Origin: Dyadobacter crusticola DSM 16708
Lineage (GTDB): Bacteria; Bacteroidota; Bacteroidia; Cytophagales; Spirosomataceae
NCBI RefSeq assembly: GCF_000701505.1
Contig: NZ_JNJB01000006.1
Location: 1-64,000 of the forward strand
DNA: 64,000 nt
Direction: 5' to 3'
The notes beneath the pieces were generated by a model. The model did no database searches. It was not told the origin of the DNA and worked only from the letters and a program-made list of their open reading frames with translations. Shown here piece after piece: positions 44,915-54,011 of this stretch. The stretch's first letter is position 1. Each line of letters opens with the position of its first letter. The position numbers and the translations under genes were made by a program.

Positions 44915-46684
44915 ATGGATGATAAAATAAGGTATCTGCGCAAATTACTTGACCGAATCCTGGTAGGGATGAGTTTCATTTGCTCGATGGTCGTTGTTTT
45001 TCATTTAGGCTACAACACAGACCCGGAAATCGAGCAGGTGACCAACCGAATACTGGAGTGGTGCTTTCTTTTTTTTGCATTGGCGCTGGCGGCGAAGCTT
45101 TTTACAGCATTTAAAAGCAAATCTTCCGTCATCTCACGCGTGGGAGAGGCATTGCTTTTCTTCTTCTTTATCTCGGTTATCATTGCTGATAGCTATCACT
45201 TCTCGGCAATGGATGGTACCGAACTTGTCAAACCTGAATGGATGTATCTTGGCATATTCGCCATTCTGATCATTGAAGTTTCCAAACAAACGCTTTTTTT
45301 CGACAAGTTTTATTTCAATCCCACGCTGCTTTTCGTACTGAGCTTTCTGGCGTTGATCCTGCTTGGAACTGCGCTCCTTCTGCTGCCTAAAACAACCGAG
45401 GACCACCAGCTTTCTTTCGTCGACGCGCTGTTCATGGCAACAAGTGCCGTATGCATTACCGGCCTGGCAGTTGTAGACATATCCACGGAGTTCACGCGGT
45501 TCGGGCAGACGATCGTGCTCATACTCGTGCAGATAGGCGGGCTGGGGATCATGACATTCACCGGATTTTTCGGCTACTTTTTTTCAGGTGGCTTTTCGTA
45601 TAAAAATCAACTGATGTTTACCGAGCTGATCGGCGAGAACAAGGTGAGCTCAGTAATTTCCACCCTGTACAAAATCATTCTGGTTACCTTTTTCTTTGAG
45701 ATACTGGGTGGTATTCTCATTTATTTGAGCCTCGATGCGGAGCATTTTGAGAGTGTGGCGGATCAACTGTACTTTACCGTATTTCATGCCATTACAGCGT
45801 TTTGCAACGCAGGGTTTTCAACTCTGCCTGACGGATTGAACAACACTGCGATCCGGTTCAATTATCAGCTGCATTTGACGGTTATCCTGCTTTTTGTAAT
45901 GGGAGGGCTGGGCTTCGGAATTATATTCAATTCATATGAATTCATCCGCCGCTGGATGTTCAATTTCTACCACAGGATCAGGTACGGCCGCCATTTTATC
46001 TACAGGGCACGGGTAATTACTTTCAATTCTAAAATCATCGCGTATACCAGCTTCTTTCTGATTTTGTTCGGATTTATCCTGGTCTTTATTCTGGAATCCA
46101 AGCACACGCTGCTATCACACGAGAGTTATTTCGGGAAGATCGTTACTGCATTATTTATCGGCACGAGCCCGCGTTCGGCAGGTTTTAATACGGTTGTAAT
46201 GAGTGAACTGGCATTTCCAACCGTTATGCTGATTTTTCTGCTGATGTGGATCGGGGCGGCACCCGGTTCTACGGGCGGCGGCATTAAAGTCACCACATTT
46301 GCATTGGCCACACTGAACATTTTCACGCTGGCGAGAGGCAAGGACAGGATCGAGATTTTTGGCAGACAGGTTTCAGACGACTCAGTTTCCAGGGCATTGG
46401 GCATTATTTCGCTTTCCCTGATCTTTCTTGGTGCAGCTATCTTTATGCTATCCGTGACAGATCCTGATAAAAATCTTCTGTCGCTGGCGTTTGAAACTTT
46501 TTCAGCTTACAGCACAACGGGCCTCAGCCTGGGTGTCACACCGGAATTAAGCCCGGCGGGGCGCCTGGTAATCATTTTAACTATGTTTGTCGGCAGGGTA
46601 GGCTCACTGACGTTACTGGTGGCTATTGTAAAAAAAGCCAGGCCCAAAGATTATAAACTCCCTGCCGAGCAAATGAACTTTTAA
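44915..46684 (+). CDS. K+ transporter membrane subunit, TrkH/KtrB family
   Basis: This is the channel subunit of a K+ uptake system. The 589-residue protein has an N-terminal four-helix extension (to about residue 135) and then the four pore repeats: ATSAVCITGLAVVDIS, FCNAGFSTLPDGL, TSPRSAGFNTV and FSAYSTTGLSLGV, each with a Gly-containing K+ filter. The extension is not in the classic TrkH or KtrB. ATG 44915 is preferred over TTG 44906. The TrkA-type gate subunit follows after 11 bases. Confidence 0.92.
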   Translation: MDDKIRYLRKLLDRILVGMSFICSMVVVFHLGYNTDPEIEQVTNRILEWCFLFFALALAAKLFTAFKSKSSVISRVGEALLFFFFISVIIADSYHFSAMDGTELVKPEWMYLGIFAILIIEVSKQTLFFDKFYFNPTLLFVLSFLALILLGTALLLLPKTTEDHQLSFVDALFMATSAVCITGLAVVDISTEFTRFGQTIVLILVQIGGLGIMTFTGFFGYFFSGGFSYKNQLMFTELIGENKVSSVISTLYKIILVTFFFEILGGILIYLSLDAEHFESVADQLYFTVFHAITAFCNAGFSTLPDGLNNTAIRFNYQLHLTVILLFVMGGLGFGIIFNSYEFIRRWMFNFYHRIRYGRHFIYRARVITFNSKIIAYTSFFLILFGFILVFILESKHTLLSHESYFGKIVTALFIGTSPRSAGFNTVVMSELAFPTVMLIFLLMWIGAAPGSTGGGIKVTTFALATLNIFTLARGKDRIEIFGRQVSDDSVSRALGIISLSLIFLGAAIFMLSVTDPDKNLLSLAFETFSAYSTTGLSLGVTPELSPAGRLVIILTMFVGRVGSLTLLVAIVKKARPKDYKLPAEQMNF

Positions 46685-46695
46685 ATCAGATTGGC

Positions 46696-47373
46696 ATGAA
46701 ATACATCATATTTGGATTGGGCAGCTTTGGTAAATCACTCGCAGTGCGGCTGACCGAGCTGGGGCATGAAACCATTGGAGTTGATAACAACATGCAAAAA
46801 GTGGAGCAGCTTAAAGAACGCATTACCCACACTGTGTGCATGGACTGTACTGACAGGAATGCAGTCAGCTCGCTTCCACTCCGGGACGCGGATTCGTGTA
46901 TCGTCGCCATTGGAGAAGATGAAGGCGCCTCGCTGCTGGCAACTGCACTGCTGAAACAGCTCGGGGTGAAAAAGATCATCGGCCGCGTCGTTTCTGACCT
47001 GCAGAAAACAGTGTTGGAAGCTATGCAGATCGAGGAATATATTCTCCCAGAGGAAGAGTCGGCAGAAAGGCTGGCAATGCGGCTGGACAATTCTGGGATT
47101 GTAGACTCATTTAAGATTTCAGAAAAATACAGTATCATAGAAACCAAGGTGCCCACGCGTTATATTGGTATGACGTTGGCGGAAGCAGATCTGACCAACC
47201 GCTACAATGTGATTGTGCTGACTGTACTGACACTTTCGAAAGGGTCGGAAAATGGGCTTGCTAAAATATTCAAGAGAGCTTCCGGCATCGCTACTCCTCA
47301 GACCGTCATGCATGAAAATGAAGTACTGGTGCTGTTCGGGGAATTGAAGGATATTGAAAAGCTGATGCATTGA
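46696..47373 (+). CDS. K+ transporter regulatory subunit, TrkA/KtrA family
   Basis: The 225-residue cytoplasmic gating subunit has an RCK_N domain with the NAD-binding motif FGLGSFGKSLAVRLTELGH and the end-of-strand acid (GVDNNMQ), then an RCK_C domain (about residues 140-220, PTRYIGMTLAEADL). It binds nucleotide and opens or closes the membrane subunit. It forms an operon with the TrkH-type gene before it (11-base gap) and probably with the DUF389 gene after it (43-base gap). Confidence 0.92.
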   Translation: MKYIIFGLGSFGKSLAVRLTELGHETIGVDNNMQKVEQLKERITHTVCMDCTDRNAVSSLPLRDADSCIVAIGEDEGASLLATALLKQLGVKKIIGRVVSDLQKTVLEAMQIEEYILPEEESAERLAMRLDNSGIVDSFKISEKYSIIETKVPTRYIGMTLAEADLTNRYNVIVLTVLTLSKGSENGLAKIFKRASGIATPQTVMHENEVLVLFGELKDIEKLMH

Positions 47374-47416
47374 GCCAATTTGCATCCCGGGGAGCTTTTT
47401 GGGTAATTATAAAAGA

Positions 47417-48742
47417 ATGAAAATGATCATTGAAAAGCTGGCGAGCAGATTTGACATCTCTTCCGAGCGGGAGGAGTATACCAGGATTCACGATATAGTT
47501 GAGAGTGGGATTGAATTTAGAGGTACGAACCTGTGGATCCTTATATTCGCGATTTTCATCGCCTCCGTTGGTTTGAATGTAAATTCTACGGCGGTTATCA
47601 TCGGCGCCATGCTGGTATCGCCGCTCATGGGGCCGATCCTGGGCATGGGGTACAGTATCGCCACCTATGACTTCCTGCTGTTCAGAAAAGCATTGGTCAA
47701 CTACTTTTTTGCCATCGTCGCGGGGCTGCTTACTTCTGCTGCCTATTTTTATGTTACCCCTATCTACCAGGCACATTCTGAGCTGCTGGCGCGTACGCAG
47801 CCCAATATATATGACGTGATCATTGCATTGCTAGGAGGGCTTGCCGGCATTGTGGCCGTTTCCAGTAGAAACAAAGGCAATGTAATTCCCGGGGTAGCTA
47901 TCGCGACGGCACTGATGCCTCCGCTTTGCACAGCCGGTTACGGCCTTGCGACTGCCAACTGGGGCTTCTTTTTCGGAGCGTTGTATTTGCTTGCGATCAA
48001 TACGGTTTTCATTGGCAGTGCCACCCTGATCACCGTGCGGTTGCTGCGATATCCAATCCGGGAATATGCCAATGAATATCAAAAGAAAATGGCTAACCGG
48101 TGGGTGAGTTTTTTGGTTTTGTTAACCACCGTACCCAGTGTCTACTACGGTTATCTGCTTGTACAAAAGGAAAATTTCATACAGAATGCCAATAACTTCA
48201 TTAACAATGAAAGCTATATTGAAGGTGATTTTTTGTTAAAACACGAGCTGGACGCTGCCAGAAAACAAATCAAGCTCATCTACGGAGGCAGGCTTATTGA
48301 CGAGGTGGAAAAGAAGCGGTTGGAGAGCCGGAAAGGAATATACGGATTAGCTGGTACTACCCTCATCATTCAGCAGGGATTTTCCATTAATGATGTTTCA
48401 AATGAGCTTACGCAAACTGATCGCTACCAGGCGGAGATCAATCAGCTTAAAACCGAGCTAAGCCGCAACATTCAAAAGCAGGATAGCATCGCCTCGAACC
48501 GAAAAGCCAATGCACTGCTCTTCCAGGAAATCAAGCCACTTTTTCCTGACGTCAGGTACTGCTCTGCCGAAATGCAGACATTTTATGCAGATGCCCGCAA
48601 GACAAACCGATATACGGTTGTCGTACTAGGCACAGTCAACACAAGGCAGACAGCACGGGACCTTCCGAAGATCAGGAACTGGCTGCAGGTTAGATTGAAA
48701 AGTGATTCGATCAAAGTCTATATCGAGAAATCCACCTTATAG
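47417..48742 (+). CDS. DUF389-family membrane protein
   Basis: The protein of about 441 residues has the DUF389 membrane domain: ILIFAIFIASVGLNVNSTAVIIGAMLVSPLMGP and GLAGIVAVSSRNKGNVIPG then ALMPPLCTAGYGLA, with six or so helices (residues about 35-240). A soluble coiled C-terminal part (residues 250-440) follows. The function of DUF389 is not known; its place after a K+ uptake pair and before nhaA suggests ion or pH stress. ATG 47417 is chosen over the TTG at 47399. Confidence 0.88.
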   Translation: MKMIIEKLASRFDISSEREEYTRIHDIVESGIEFRGTNLWILIFAIFIASVGLNVNSTAVIIGAMLVSPLMGPILGMGYSIATYDFLLFRKALVNYFFAIVAGLLTSAAYFYVTPIYQAHSELLARTQPNIYDVIIALLGGLAGIVAVSSRNKGNVIPGVAIATALMPPLCTAGYGLATANWGFFFGALYLLAINTVFIGSATLITVRLLRYPIREYANEYQKKMANRWVSFLVLLTTVPSVYYGYLLVQKENFIQNANNFINNESYIEGDFLLKHELDAARKQIKLIYGGRLIDEVEKKRLESRKGIYGLAGTTLIIQQGFSINDVSNELTQTDRYQAEINQLKTELSRNIQKQDSIASNRKANALLFQEIKPLFPDVRYCSAEMQTFYADARKTNRYTVVVLGTVNTRQTARDLPKIRNWLQVRLKSDSIKVYIEKSTL

Positions 48743-48765
48743 AAATAGAGGACGCGGAATGCGGC

Positions 48766-49980
48766 TCAACTGGCTTCCGGGATAATCGGGACCTCACCGG
48801 TGAAGTCTTTTTTATCCTTTTTCAAACGGCTAAGCCAGAAGTAACCCATTGCTCCGGATAGAATGGAAGCGATCAGAATAGCAAATTTGGCTTCTGAGAG
48901 GATCTGGTATTTCCCGGTAAATGAGAGCAATGCAATAAAGATCGACATCGTAAAACCGATACCTCCCAGCATGCCGACTCCGATAATATGCATCCAATTT
49001 GCCCTGTTTGGCAACCTGGCAATACCAAGTTTGACTGCAATCCAGGAAAACAAGCTGATTCCAAACGGCTTTCCGATAACCAAGCCAGCGATAATTCCCA
49101 GGCCGAGTACGGTGGTGAGCCCCTGCATCATGCCCAGTTCAAACCGTATGTTGGTATTCGCCAAAGCAAAAACGGGCATAATCAGGAAATTGACAGGCTT
49201 AACCAACGCATGCTCCAACCTTTCCAGTGGAGACTCAACCGGATCTGAGCTGGCAGGTATGGCAAATGCAGTAAGCACACCGGCAACAGTGGCATGTACG
49301 CCAGAGTGATGGACGAAATACCAAATCACTAGTCCTGGCACCAGATATGCAGCCAGGTTCTTCACCCCCAATTTGTTAAGCAACATCAGGAAGGCGAAAA
49401 TACCGGCAGCGTACAAAAGATATATGTAGTGAATGTCTGCCGAATAGAAGACAGCAATCACCAGAATCGCCATCAAGTCGTCGACAATCGCAACTGCTGA
49501 CAAGAATATTTTCAAAGACGTCGGGATCCTTTTTCCTAACATAGATATGATAGCGATCGCAAATGCAATATCTGTCGCCATTGCGATGCCCCAGCCTTCG
49601 GCCGTCTCTGTACCGGCATTGAATGCAAAGTAGATACCCGCGGGTACGATGATCCCACCCACTGCGGCAAGAATGGGGAGCGACGCTTTTTTGAAGGATG
49701 AGAGTTCTCCTGCCACCATCTCCCGCTTGATTTCAAGCCCCACCAGCAGAAAGAAAATGGCCATCAAACCGTCATTGATCCAGAGCAGAATTGGATACCG
49801 CAGACTAAGCCCGCCGGCTTGCGTGCCGACTTCGGTACCCAGCAGCGCTTCAAGCCCGGGACCCGCGGGTGAGTTCGCGAGCAACAGCGATATCACCACG
49901 CACACCATCAGAATAATCCCTCCGATAGAGCTGGATTGAAGGAATTGTTTAAAGAAATGGAGCTTTGTATATGCTTTCAT
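48766..49980 (-). CDS. nhaA: Na+/H+ antiporter NhaA (copy 2)
   Basis: The 404-residue protein has the same motifs as copy 1 (VGLEIKREMVAGELS, ATDIAFAIA, VDDLMAILVIA) and most of its length is alike apart from the N-terminus and C-terminal tail. Keeping both copies with the catalytic Asp pair intact suggests both work, perhaps at different pH or ion levels. It converges on the DUF389 gene with 23 bases between stops and starts near the HPF/baeRF operon in the same direction. Confidence 0.93.
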   Translation of the reverse strand: MKAYTKLHFFKQFLQSSSIGGIILMVCVVISLLLANSPAGPGLEALLGTEVGTQAGGLSLRYPILLWINDGLMAIFFLLVGLEIKREMVAGELSSFKKASLPILAAVGGIIVPAGIYFAFNAGTETAEGWGIAMATDIAFAIAIISMLGKRIPTSLKIFLSAVAIVDDLMAILVIAVFYSADIHYIYLLYAAGIFAFLMLLNKLGVKNLAAYLVPGLVIWYFVHHSGVHATVAGVLTAFAIPASSDPVESPLERLEHALVKPVNFLIMPVFALANTNIRFELGMMQGLTTVLGLGIIAGLVIGKPFGISLFSWIAVKLGIARLPNRANWMHIIGVGMLGGIGFTMSIFIALLSFTGKYQILSEAKFAILIASILSGAMGYFWLSRLKKDKKDFTGEVPIIPEAS

Positions 49981-50110
49981 ATATCAATGCAGTGGCTGAA
50001 ATACAGAAGGTAATGTGAATGGATCTGTTGTTTTTCAATCCGGGTATCAGCGAATTTGAAGCGAGCCGATACCCGGGTAAGTCGAGGCGGAATGGAATCA
50101 ACCGTGCGGC

Positions 50111-50425
50111 TCAATAATTCCGCGAGCGTCCGATAATGGTTTCCAATGCGTTTTTGAGCTTGTCGCTTGCACCCTTTACAGCCAGCTCGCCTGAGTCTGC
50201 ATCATTGGTCACAGCCAGCGGCTGCCTTCCTTCGAGCCTTGCCTCGATCATGCACCTGATATCGTCCTGACCTTCTTTGTGGCCATTCTCATCTGAAAGG
50301 TGCACTTCCAGGCGGGTGATGTGCTTGCTGAATCTTGCGAGGTCATTGTTGAGGAATTCCACCAGCGGAGCGGCGGTTTCTTCGTTTCCTGTTATGTTTT
50401 TATCTGTATTAAACTGGATAGTCAT
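50111..50425 (-). CDS. HPF/RaiA-like ribosome-associated protein
   Basis: The 104-residue protein resembles the short hibernation factors (S30AE fold): an N-terminal strand (MTIQFNTDKNI), helix (PLVEFLNNDLARFSKHITRLEVHLSDEN), then the strand CMIEARLEGRQPLAVTND and a closing helix (ASDKLKNALETIIGR). Such factors bind the ribosome decoding region and stop translation in slow growth or stress. The match is weak at single residues, so the family is likely but not certain. It lies 53 bases after the baeRF-like gene in the same direction, in one likely transcript. Confidence 0.7.
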   Translation of the reverse strand: MTIQFNTDKNITGNEETAAPLVEFLNNDLARFSKHITRLEVHLSDENGHKEGQDDIRCMIEARLEGRQPLAVTNDADSGELAVKGASDKLKNALETIIGRSRNY

Positions 50426-50478
50426 GGTTCTGTTGTTTAAATGAAAATGAAAATAAGGCAGCCTGTTGGCGCAGGTGA

Positions 50479-51633
50479 TCAGTACCTGAAAATGGCTGCC
50501 GCGCCTGTCTGTACGGGCATTTTCTCGGCTGGTACGATAATAACCTCCCCGCCGAATTTGACTACGATCTCGCTAATGTCGTCCAGCAGATCGTCCACCT
50601 CCGGGTCCGAAAGCTCAGTCGTTTTCACCTGCCCGTCGCTCCCTTCCACTATTTTTCCGGGAATGATCTTGTCAGATTCCAGTAACAGCGTTTCGATCCG
50701 TCCCGACGTAGCAGCAGCTACGATATCAGAAATCAGGTCACTGCCTTTCTGGTCTACTATCGCCTGACAAACCTTGTCCGACCAGGTATCGAATTGTGCA
50801 TTGTACTCAGGCTCCATCACTTCCCAGGCTTTTGTCCTGAGCTGCTCAGAGGTAAATGCCTGGGGATTGGACAAAATCCCGTCGCTTAATAGAAAAGGAT
50901 TCCGGCTGACCTTTCTGAACAGGCTGTGGTGCTCCGGCAATGCAGCCAAAATCAGAGGAAGTCCCGAAGGCTTTGAGAAATTTTCATGCACGGTATCGGC
51001 CACCACTCTGAAAAACCGCTCTGCGTCGATGTCGGTTTCGTCTTTTTTCCCGCCATGCCCGTGATGCATATTCCCGCCTTCTCCTCCAACACCGCCGTAG
51101 GAAGCCACGGTGATATGTTTCTCAGTTAATTCCTCGCCTAAGGCTTCCTGTAAAGTTTTAGGTATGTCTTCGCCCAGCTCGATCTCTGAAATGGAATGCC
51201 GGTTACCTTCAAAAAGCCGCATTTCATGCAGGTTCAAACTAAGTATCTGGAACCTGTCAACAGTTTGGAGGTAATTACGCAGCGGCTTCGTATGAAAGCT
51301 GTCAGCCACAACCACCAGTTCAGATGTTTGCACCGGAAGACTGATCAGGTGGAAAACGTCATCTGCGCTAAAAACAGCGAGTCCGTCAAGATTATGATTC
51401 CAGACATCACGGTCATCTTTCACATTTTCAAAGGGTCTTATAAACTCCTTTACCTCATCTGCAGAATACTTCTGTGATAAAGAGCTTTCCAATTGTTTGA
51501 TCAGGTTCTGAAATCTGATAGGGTCCTGGGCGTTATCGGGATGCGACCTGTGCGTAGGCAAATACATTGAAATGCAGGGACCCGTATTTGCTGCTGATAG
51601 CTCTGAGATGAATGCTTTGGTGGGTAGTTTCAT
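50479..51633 (-). CDS. baeRF (eRF1-like) family protein
   Basis: The 384-residue protein resembles the bacterial relatives of archaeal and eukaryotic release factor 1 (baeRF families described by comparative genomics). It starts CISMYLPTHRSHPD, has a middle domain (LDGLAVFSADDVFHLISLP) and a C-terminal Rossmann-like eRF1 domain 3-type half (TLLLESDKIIPGKIV, GAAAIFRY). The central region has a Gly/His-rich loop (YGGVGGEGGNMHHGHGGK) where eRF1 would carry GGQ, but GGQ itself is absent. A ribosome-rescue or stalled-peptide role is inferred from family and from the HPF-like gene downstream. Confidence 0.75.
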   Translation of the reverse strand: MKLPTKAFISELSAANTGPCISMYLPTHRSHPDNAQDPIRFQNLIKQLESSLSQKYSADEVKEFIRPFENVKDDRDVWNHNLDGLAVFSADDVFHLISLPVQTSELVVVADSFHTKPLRNYLQTVDRFQILSLNLHEMRLFEGNRHSISEIELGEDIPKTLQEALGEELTEKHITVASYGGVGGEGGNMHHGHGGKKDETDIDAERFFRVVADTVHENFSKPSGLPLILAALPEHHSLFRKVSRNPFLLSDGILSNPQAFTSEQLRTKAWEVMEPEYNAQFDTWSDKVCQAIVDQKGSDLISDIVAAATSGRIETLLLESDKIIPGKIVEGSDGQVKTTELSDPEVDDLLDDISEIVVKFGGEVIIVPAEKMPVQTGAAAIFRY

Positions 51634-51980
51634 AATTTTTACAACTTAACGTTAAACATTTTCAATATTAACGGCACTATAACTGTACCACCAGGCTTTG
51701 GCAATGCACGAAAAACCTGTCAATCGGGACTGTTAGCAAACGCATGGTTTTTTATGTAAACAACTTTTATTCAGCTTTTTATAAATGAGTTTCTCCTGCT
51801 TGTCGGGGGCGGTATTAGATTTTTATTATAAAAACCCTGATGGGAATTGAGCGCCAGCGGATTGCTGACGGTTCCCGCTATATCCATTATATTACCGATT
51901 CCAGTGACTTTGCAATGAATGCGTTGCCGCCTGTAAATGGAGACACCGCTGTTTCGGGTATTCTTTAAATTCGATTTGCT
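51634..51980. other. Intergenic stretch with a possible 42-codon frame
   Basis: These 347 bases separate the baeRF-like gene from the nucleoside hydrolase, which are divergent. The plus strand from 51840 to 51968 encodes 42 codons (MGIERQRIADGSRYIHYITD...) ending just before the hydrolase. No known domain. An AT-rich part at 51650-51830 could hold promoters for both sides. Confidence 0.3.
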
Positions 51981-52961
51981 ATGTTCAGGCTGCTTCCATT
52001 TTGTTTCGCATTATTTCTATTGATTCAAAAGGCAAACACGACTTCCGCGCAGGTTTCCGGAAAAGCGCCGGTATCGGTGATATTGGACACGGATATGGAC
52101 TCTGACGTCGACGATGTGGGCGCGCTTGCTATGCTGCATGCATACGAAAAGCAGAAGAAGGCGCGCATACTGGGTATCATCGTAACCAGCGACGAACAAT
52201 ATAGTGCCCCCTGTACCGACGCGATCAATGCATGGTTTGGCAGGAAGGATATCCCAATCGGGGTAAGCCAGAAAGATTCGCTTAAATCGTTTTCAAAATA
52301 TACGCAGCAAATAGCCCGGCAATTTCCCAACCGCTTTGCTTCCAATGCGGATGCAGAGGATGGTACCCTGGTTTACCGGAAGCTGCTAGCCGCTGAACCC
52401 GATCAAAGCGTCGTGATAATCACCATCGGTCATCTGACAAGCCTCAGCAGACTGCTGGACTCCGCTCCCGATGCGGTCAGCCCTTTGAACGGGCAGGAGC
52501 TGGTCAGGCGGAAAGTAGTGCGCTGGTCTTGTATGGGCGGCCAGTTCCCGGAGGGGAAAGAGGCCAATTTCTACCGGCCAGATCCTTCGTCGACTGTTAA
52601 TTCACTGGCCAAATGGAGCTTGCCTGTTACATTCGCTGGGTGGGAAGTCGGTAATCAGATCGTAACGGGAGGCGCACCATTCAAGGCGGAATGCGATCCT
52701 GAAAGTCCCGTTTACAAAGCGTATGAACTGTACAACGGATTCAAAGGTCGCGCCAGCTGGGATCAGGTTGCTATCCTTGAAGCAGTGGAGGGTGCAGATC
52801 CGTTCTTTCTGGTCAACAAAAACGGGCAGTGCAAGGTGGCAAAGGATGGTAGCAATACCTGGGTCGCGCCGCCAAATCAAAATCACGGATATCTTTCCAT
52901 GAATGCCGAAGTTGAAAGAATACGCCGGCATATCGATCAACTGATGCTCCTTAAAGAGTAG
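51981..52961 (+). CDS. Secreted nucleoside hydrolase (IUNH superfamily)
   Basis: The 326-residue exported protein (signal about residues 1-22) has the metal-binding motif VILDTDMDSDVDDVGALAML, in which clustered Asp bind Ca2+, followed by the superfamily strand ILGIIVTSDEQYSAPCTDAIN. These enzymes cut the base from ribonucleosides; relatives in Bacteroidota with a signal peptide act in the periplasm on unknown nucleosides. The motif is looser than classic IUNH (DTDPGxDD), so the substrate may differ. It stands alone. Confidence 0.82.
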   Translation: MFRLLPFCFALFLLIQKANTTSAQVSGKAPVSVILDTDMDSDVDDVGALAMLHAYEKQKKARILGIIVTSDEQYSAPCTDAINAWFGRKDIPIGVSQKDSLKSFSKYTQQIARQFPNRFASNADAEDGTLVYRKLLAAEPDQSVVIITIGHLTSLSRLLDSAPDAVSPLNGQELVRRKVVRWSCMGGQFPEGKEANFYRPDPSSTVNSLAKWSLPVTFAGWEVGNQIVTGGAPFKAECDPESPVYKAYELYNGFKGRASWDQVAILEAVEGADPFFLVNKNGQCKVAKDGSNTWVAPPNQNHGYLSMNAEVERIRRHIDQLMLLKE

Positions 52962-53155
52962 TTGTTTGGTTTGATAGATAAATAGTTGGTTCCGCCGATC
53001 TCCACTCCCTGGCGCCCCAAACTTCGTCTGCTTTTATTTCAGCGAATATCCCAGGCTGTCAAATTTCATGATTTTGTGTGGCAGAGCGTCATTCGTTCTG
53101 CTGGGTTCACGGACTAATTTGCGCTTGTTGATTATCGGCCTAAGTGGTCCCCGAA

Positions 53156-53971
53156 ATGAATACTGTGCAAAACATCCTGGTACCCTGCGATTTCTCTAAG
53201 CCAGCTTTGGAGGGCCTCTACTTTGCAGTCGAACTTGCTGCATTAACATCCGGGTCCATTACAGTGCTCTCGGTGATCAGCCCGCAGCAGCAGAAGGACG
53301 AACCGTTTGTTACAGCGGCATTCACGAGAAATTTCGAGGATATTCTCACCAAATTCGCGCCGCCTGTAAAGGTGCGCCACCTGATCCGTTCCGGGAAATT
53401 TGTGCCCACAATCACCGATTTCATTGCAGAGGAAGCCGTTGATACGGTTGTAATCGGCACGCGCGGTTCCCGGGGCTGGGAAGGTGCATTTATGGGTTCA
53501 AACGTAGAAAAGCTGGTCAGGGCCTCACCGGTACCGGTGTTCGCGATCAAAGGGCCAACGCACCTTCGTCATGTGAAAAATGTAGTCTTTCCATGTGATC
53601 TTGTTCTTTCAGACCAGTATGGAATATCCCGACTGAAAGCACTTCAGGAAGCACTCGGTGCTCGACTGCATTTGCTCAGGATTGATACCTCCGGAACCCA
53701 CGATCCTCGACTTCTGGCGGAGCGTATGCACGAATATGCCCGTTTCCACGGGTTTTCAAAGTTTACAGTCAATGTAGTTACTGCGCCTGATGAGAAAGAC
53801 GGTATCCTGCATTTTGCGCGGGAGATTGGTGCAGATATGATCGCCATGACCACGCACGGCACCACAGACCTCAACCACCTCTTTATGGCAAGCATTGCAG
53901 CTGATGTGGTCAACCACGCCCATTTACTTACCTGGACTTGCGTGCAGCAGCCGGTCGCGCGGTTGGTGTAG
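53156..53971 (+). CDS. Universal stress protein, two Usp domains
   Basis: The 271-residue protein contains two UspA domains. The first starts NILVPCDFSKPALEGLYFA and ends with the ATP-binding-type loop VVIGTRGSRGWEGAFMGSNVEKLVRASPVPVFAI; the second (from about residue 145, KNVVFPCDLVLSDQYG) ends MIAMTTHGTTDLNHLFMASI and lacks a clear G-x9-G(S/T) site. Double Usp proteins are common in Bacteroidota and help under starvation or low oxygen. ATG 53156 is used rather than GTG 53144. It converges on the second Usp gene. Confidence 0.88.
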   Translation: MNTVQNILVPCDFSKPALEGLYFAVELAALTSGSITVLSVISPQQQKDEPFVTAAFTRNFEDILTKFAPPVKVRHLIRSGKFVPTITDFIAEEAVDTVVIGTRGSRGWEGAFMGSNVEKLVRASPVPVFAIKGPTHLRHVKNVVFPCDLVLSDQYGISRLKALQEALGARLHLLRIDTSGTHDPRLLAERMHEYARFHGFSKFTVNVVTAPDEKDGILHFAREIGADMIAMTTHGTTDLNHLFMASIAADVVNHAHLLTWTCVQQPVARLV

Positions 53972-54011
53972 GAAAAATAAAGGCCGGGTTTGTTGTCCCG
54001 GCCTCGTCATT

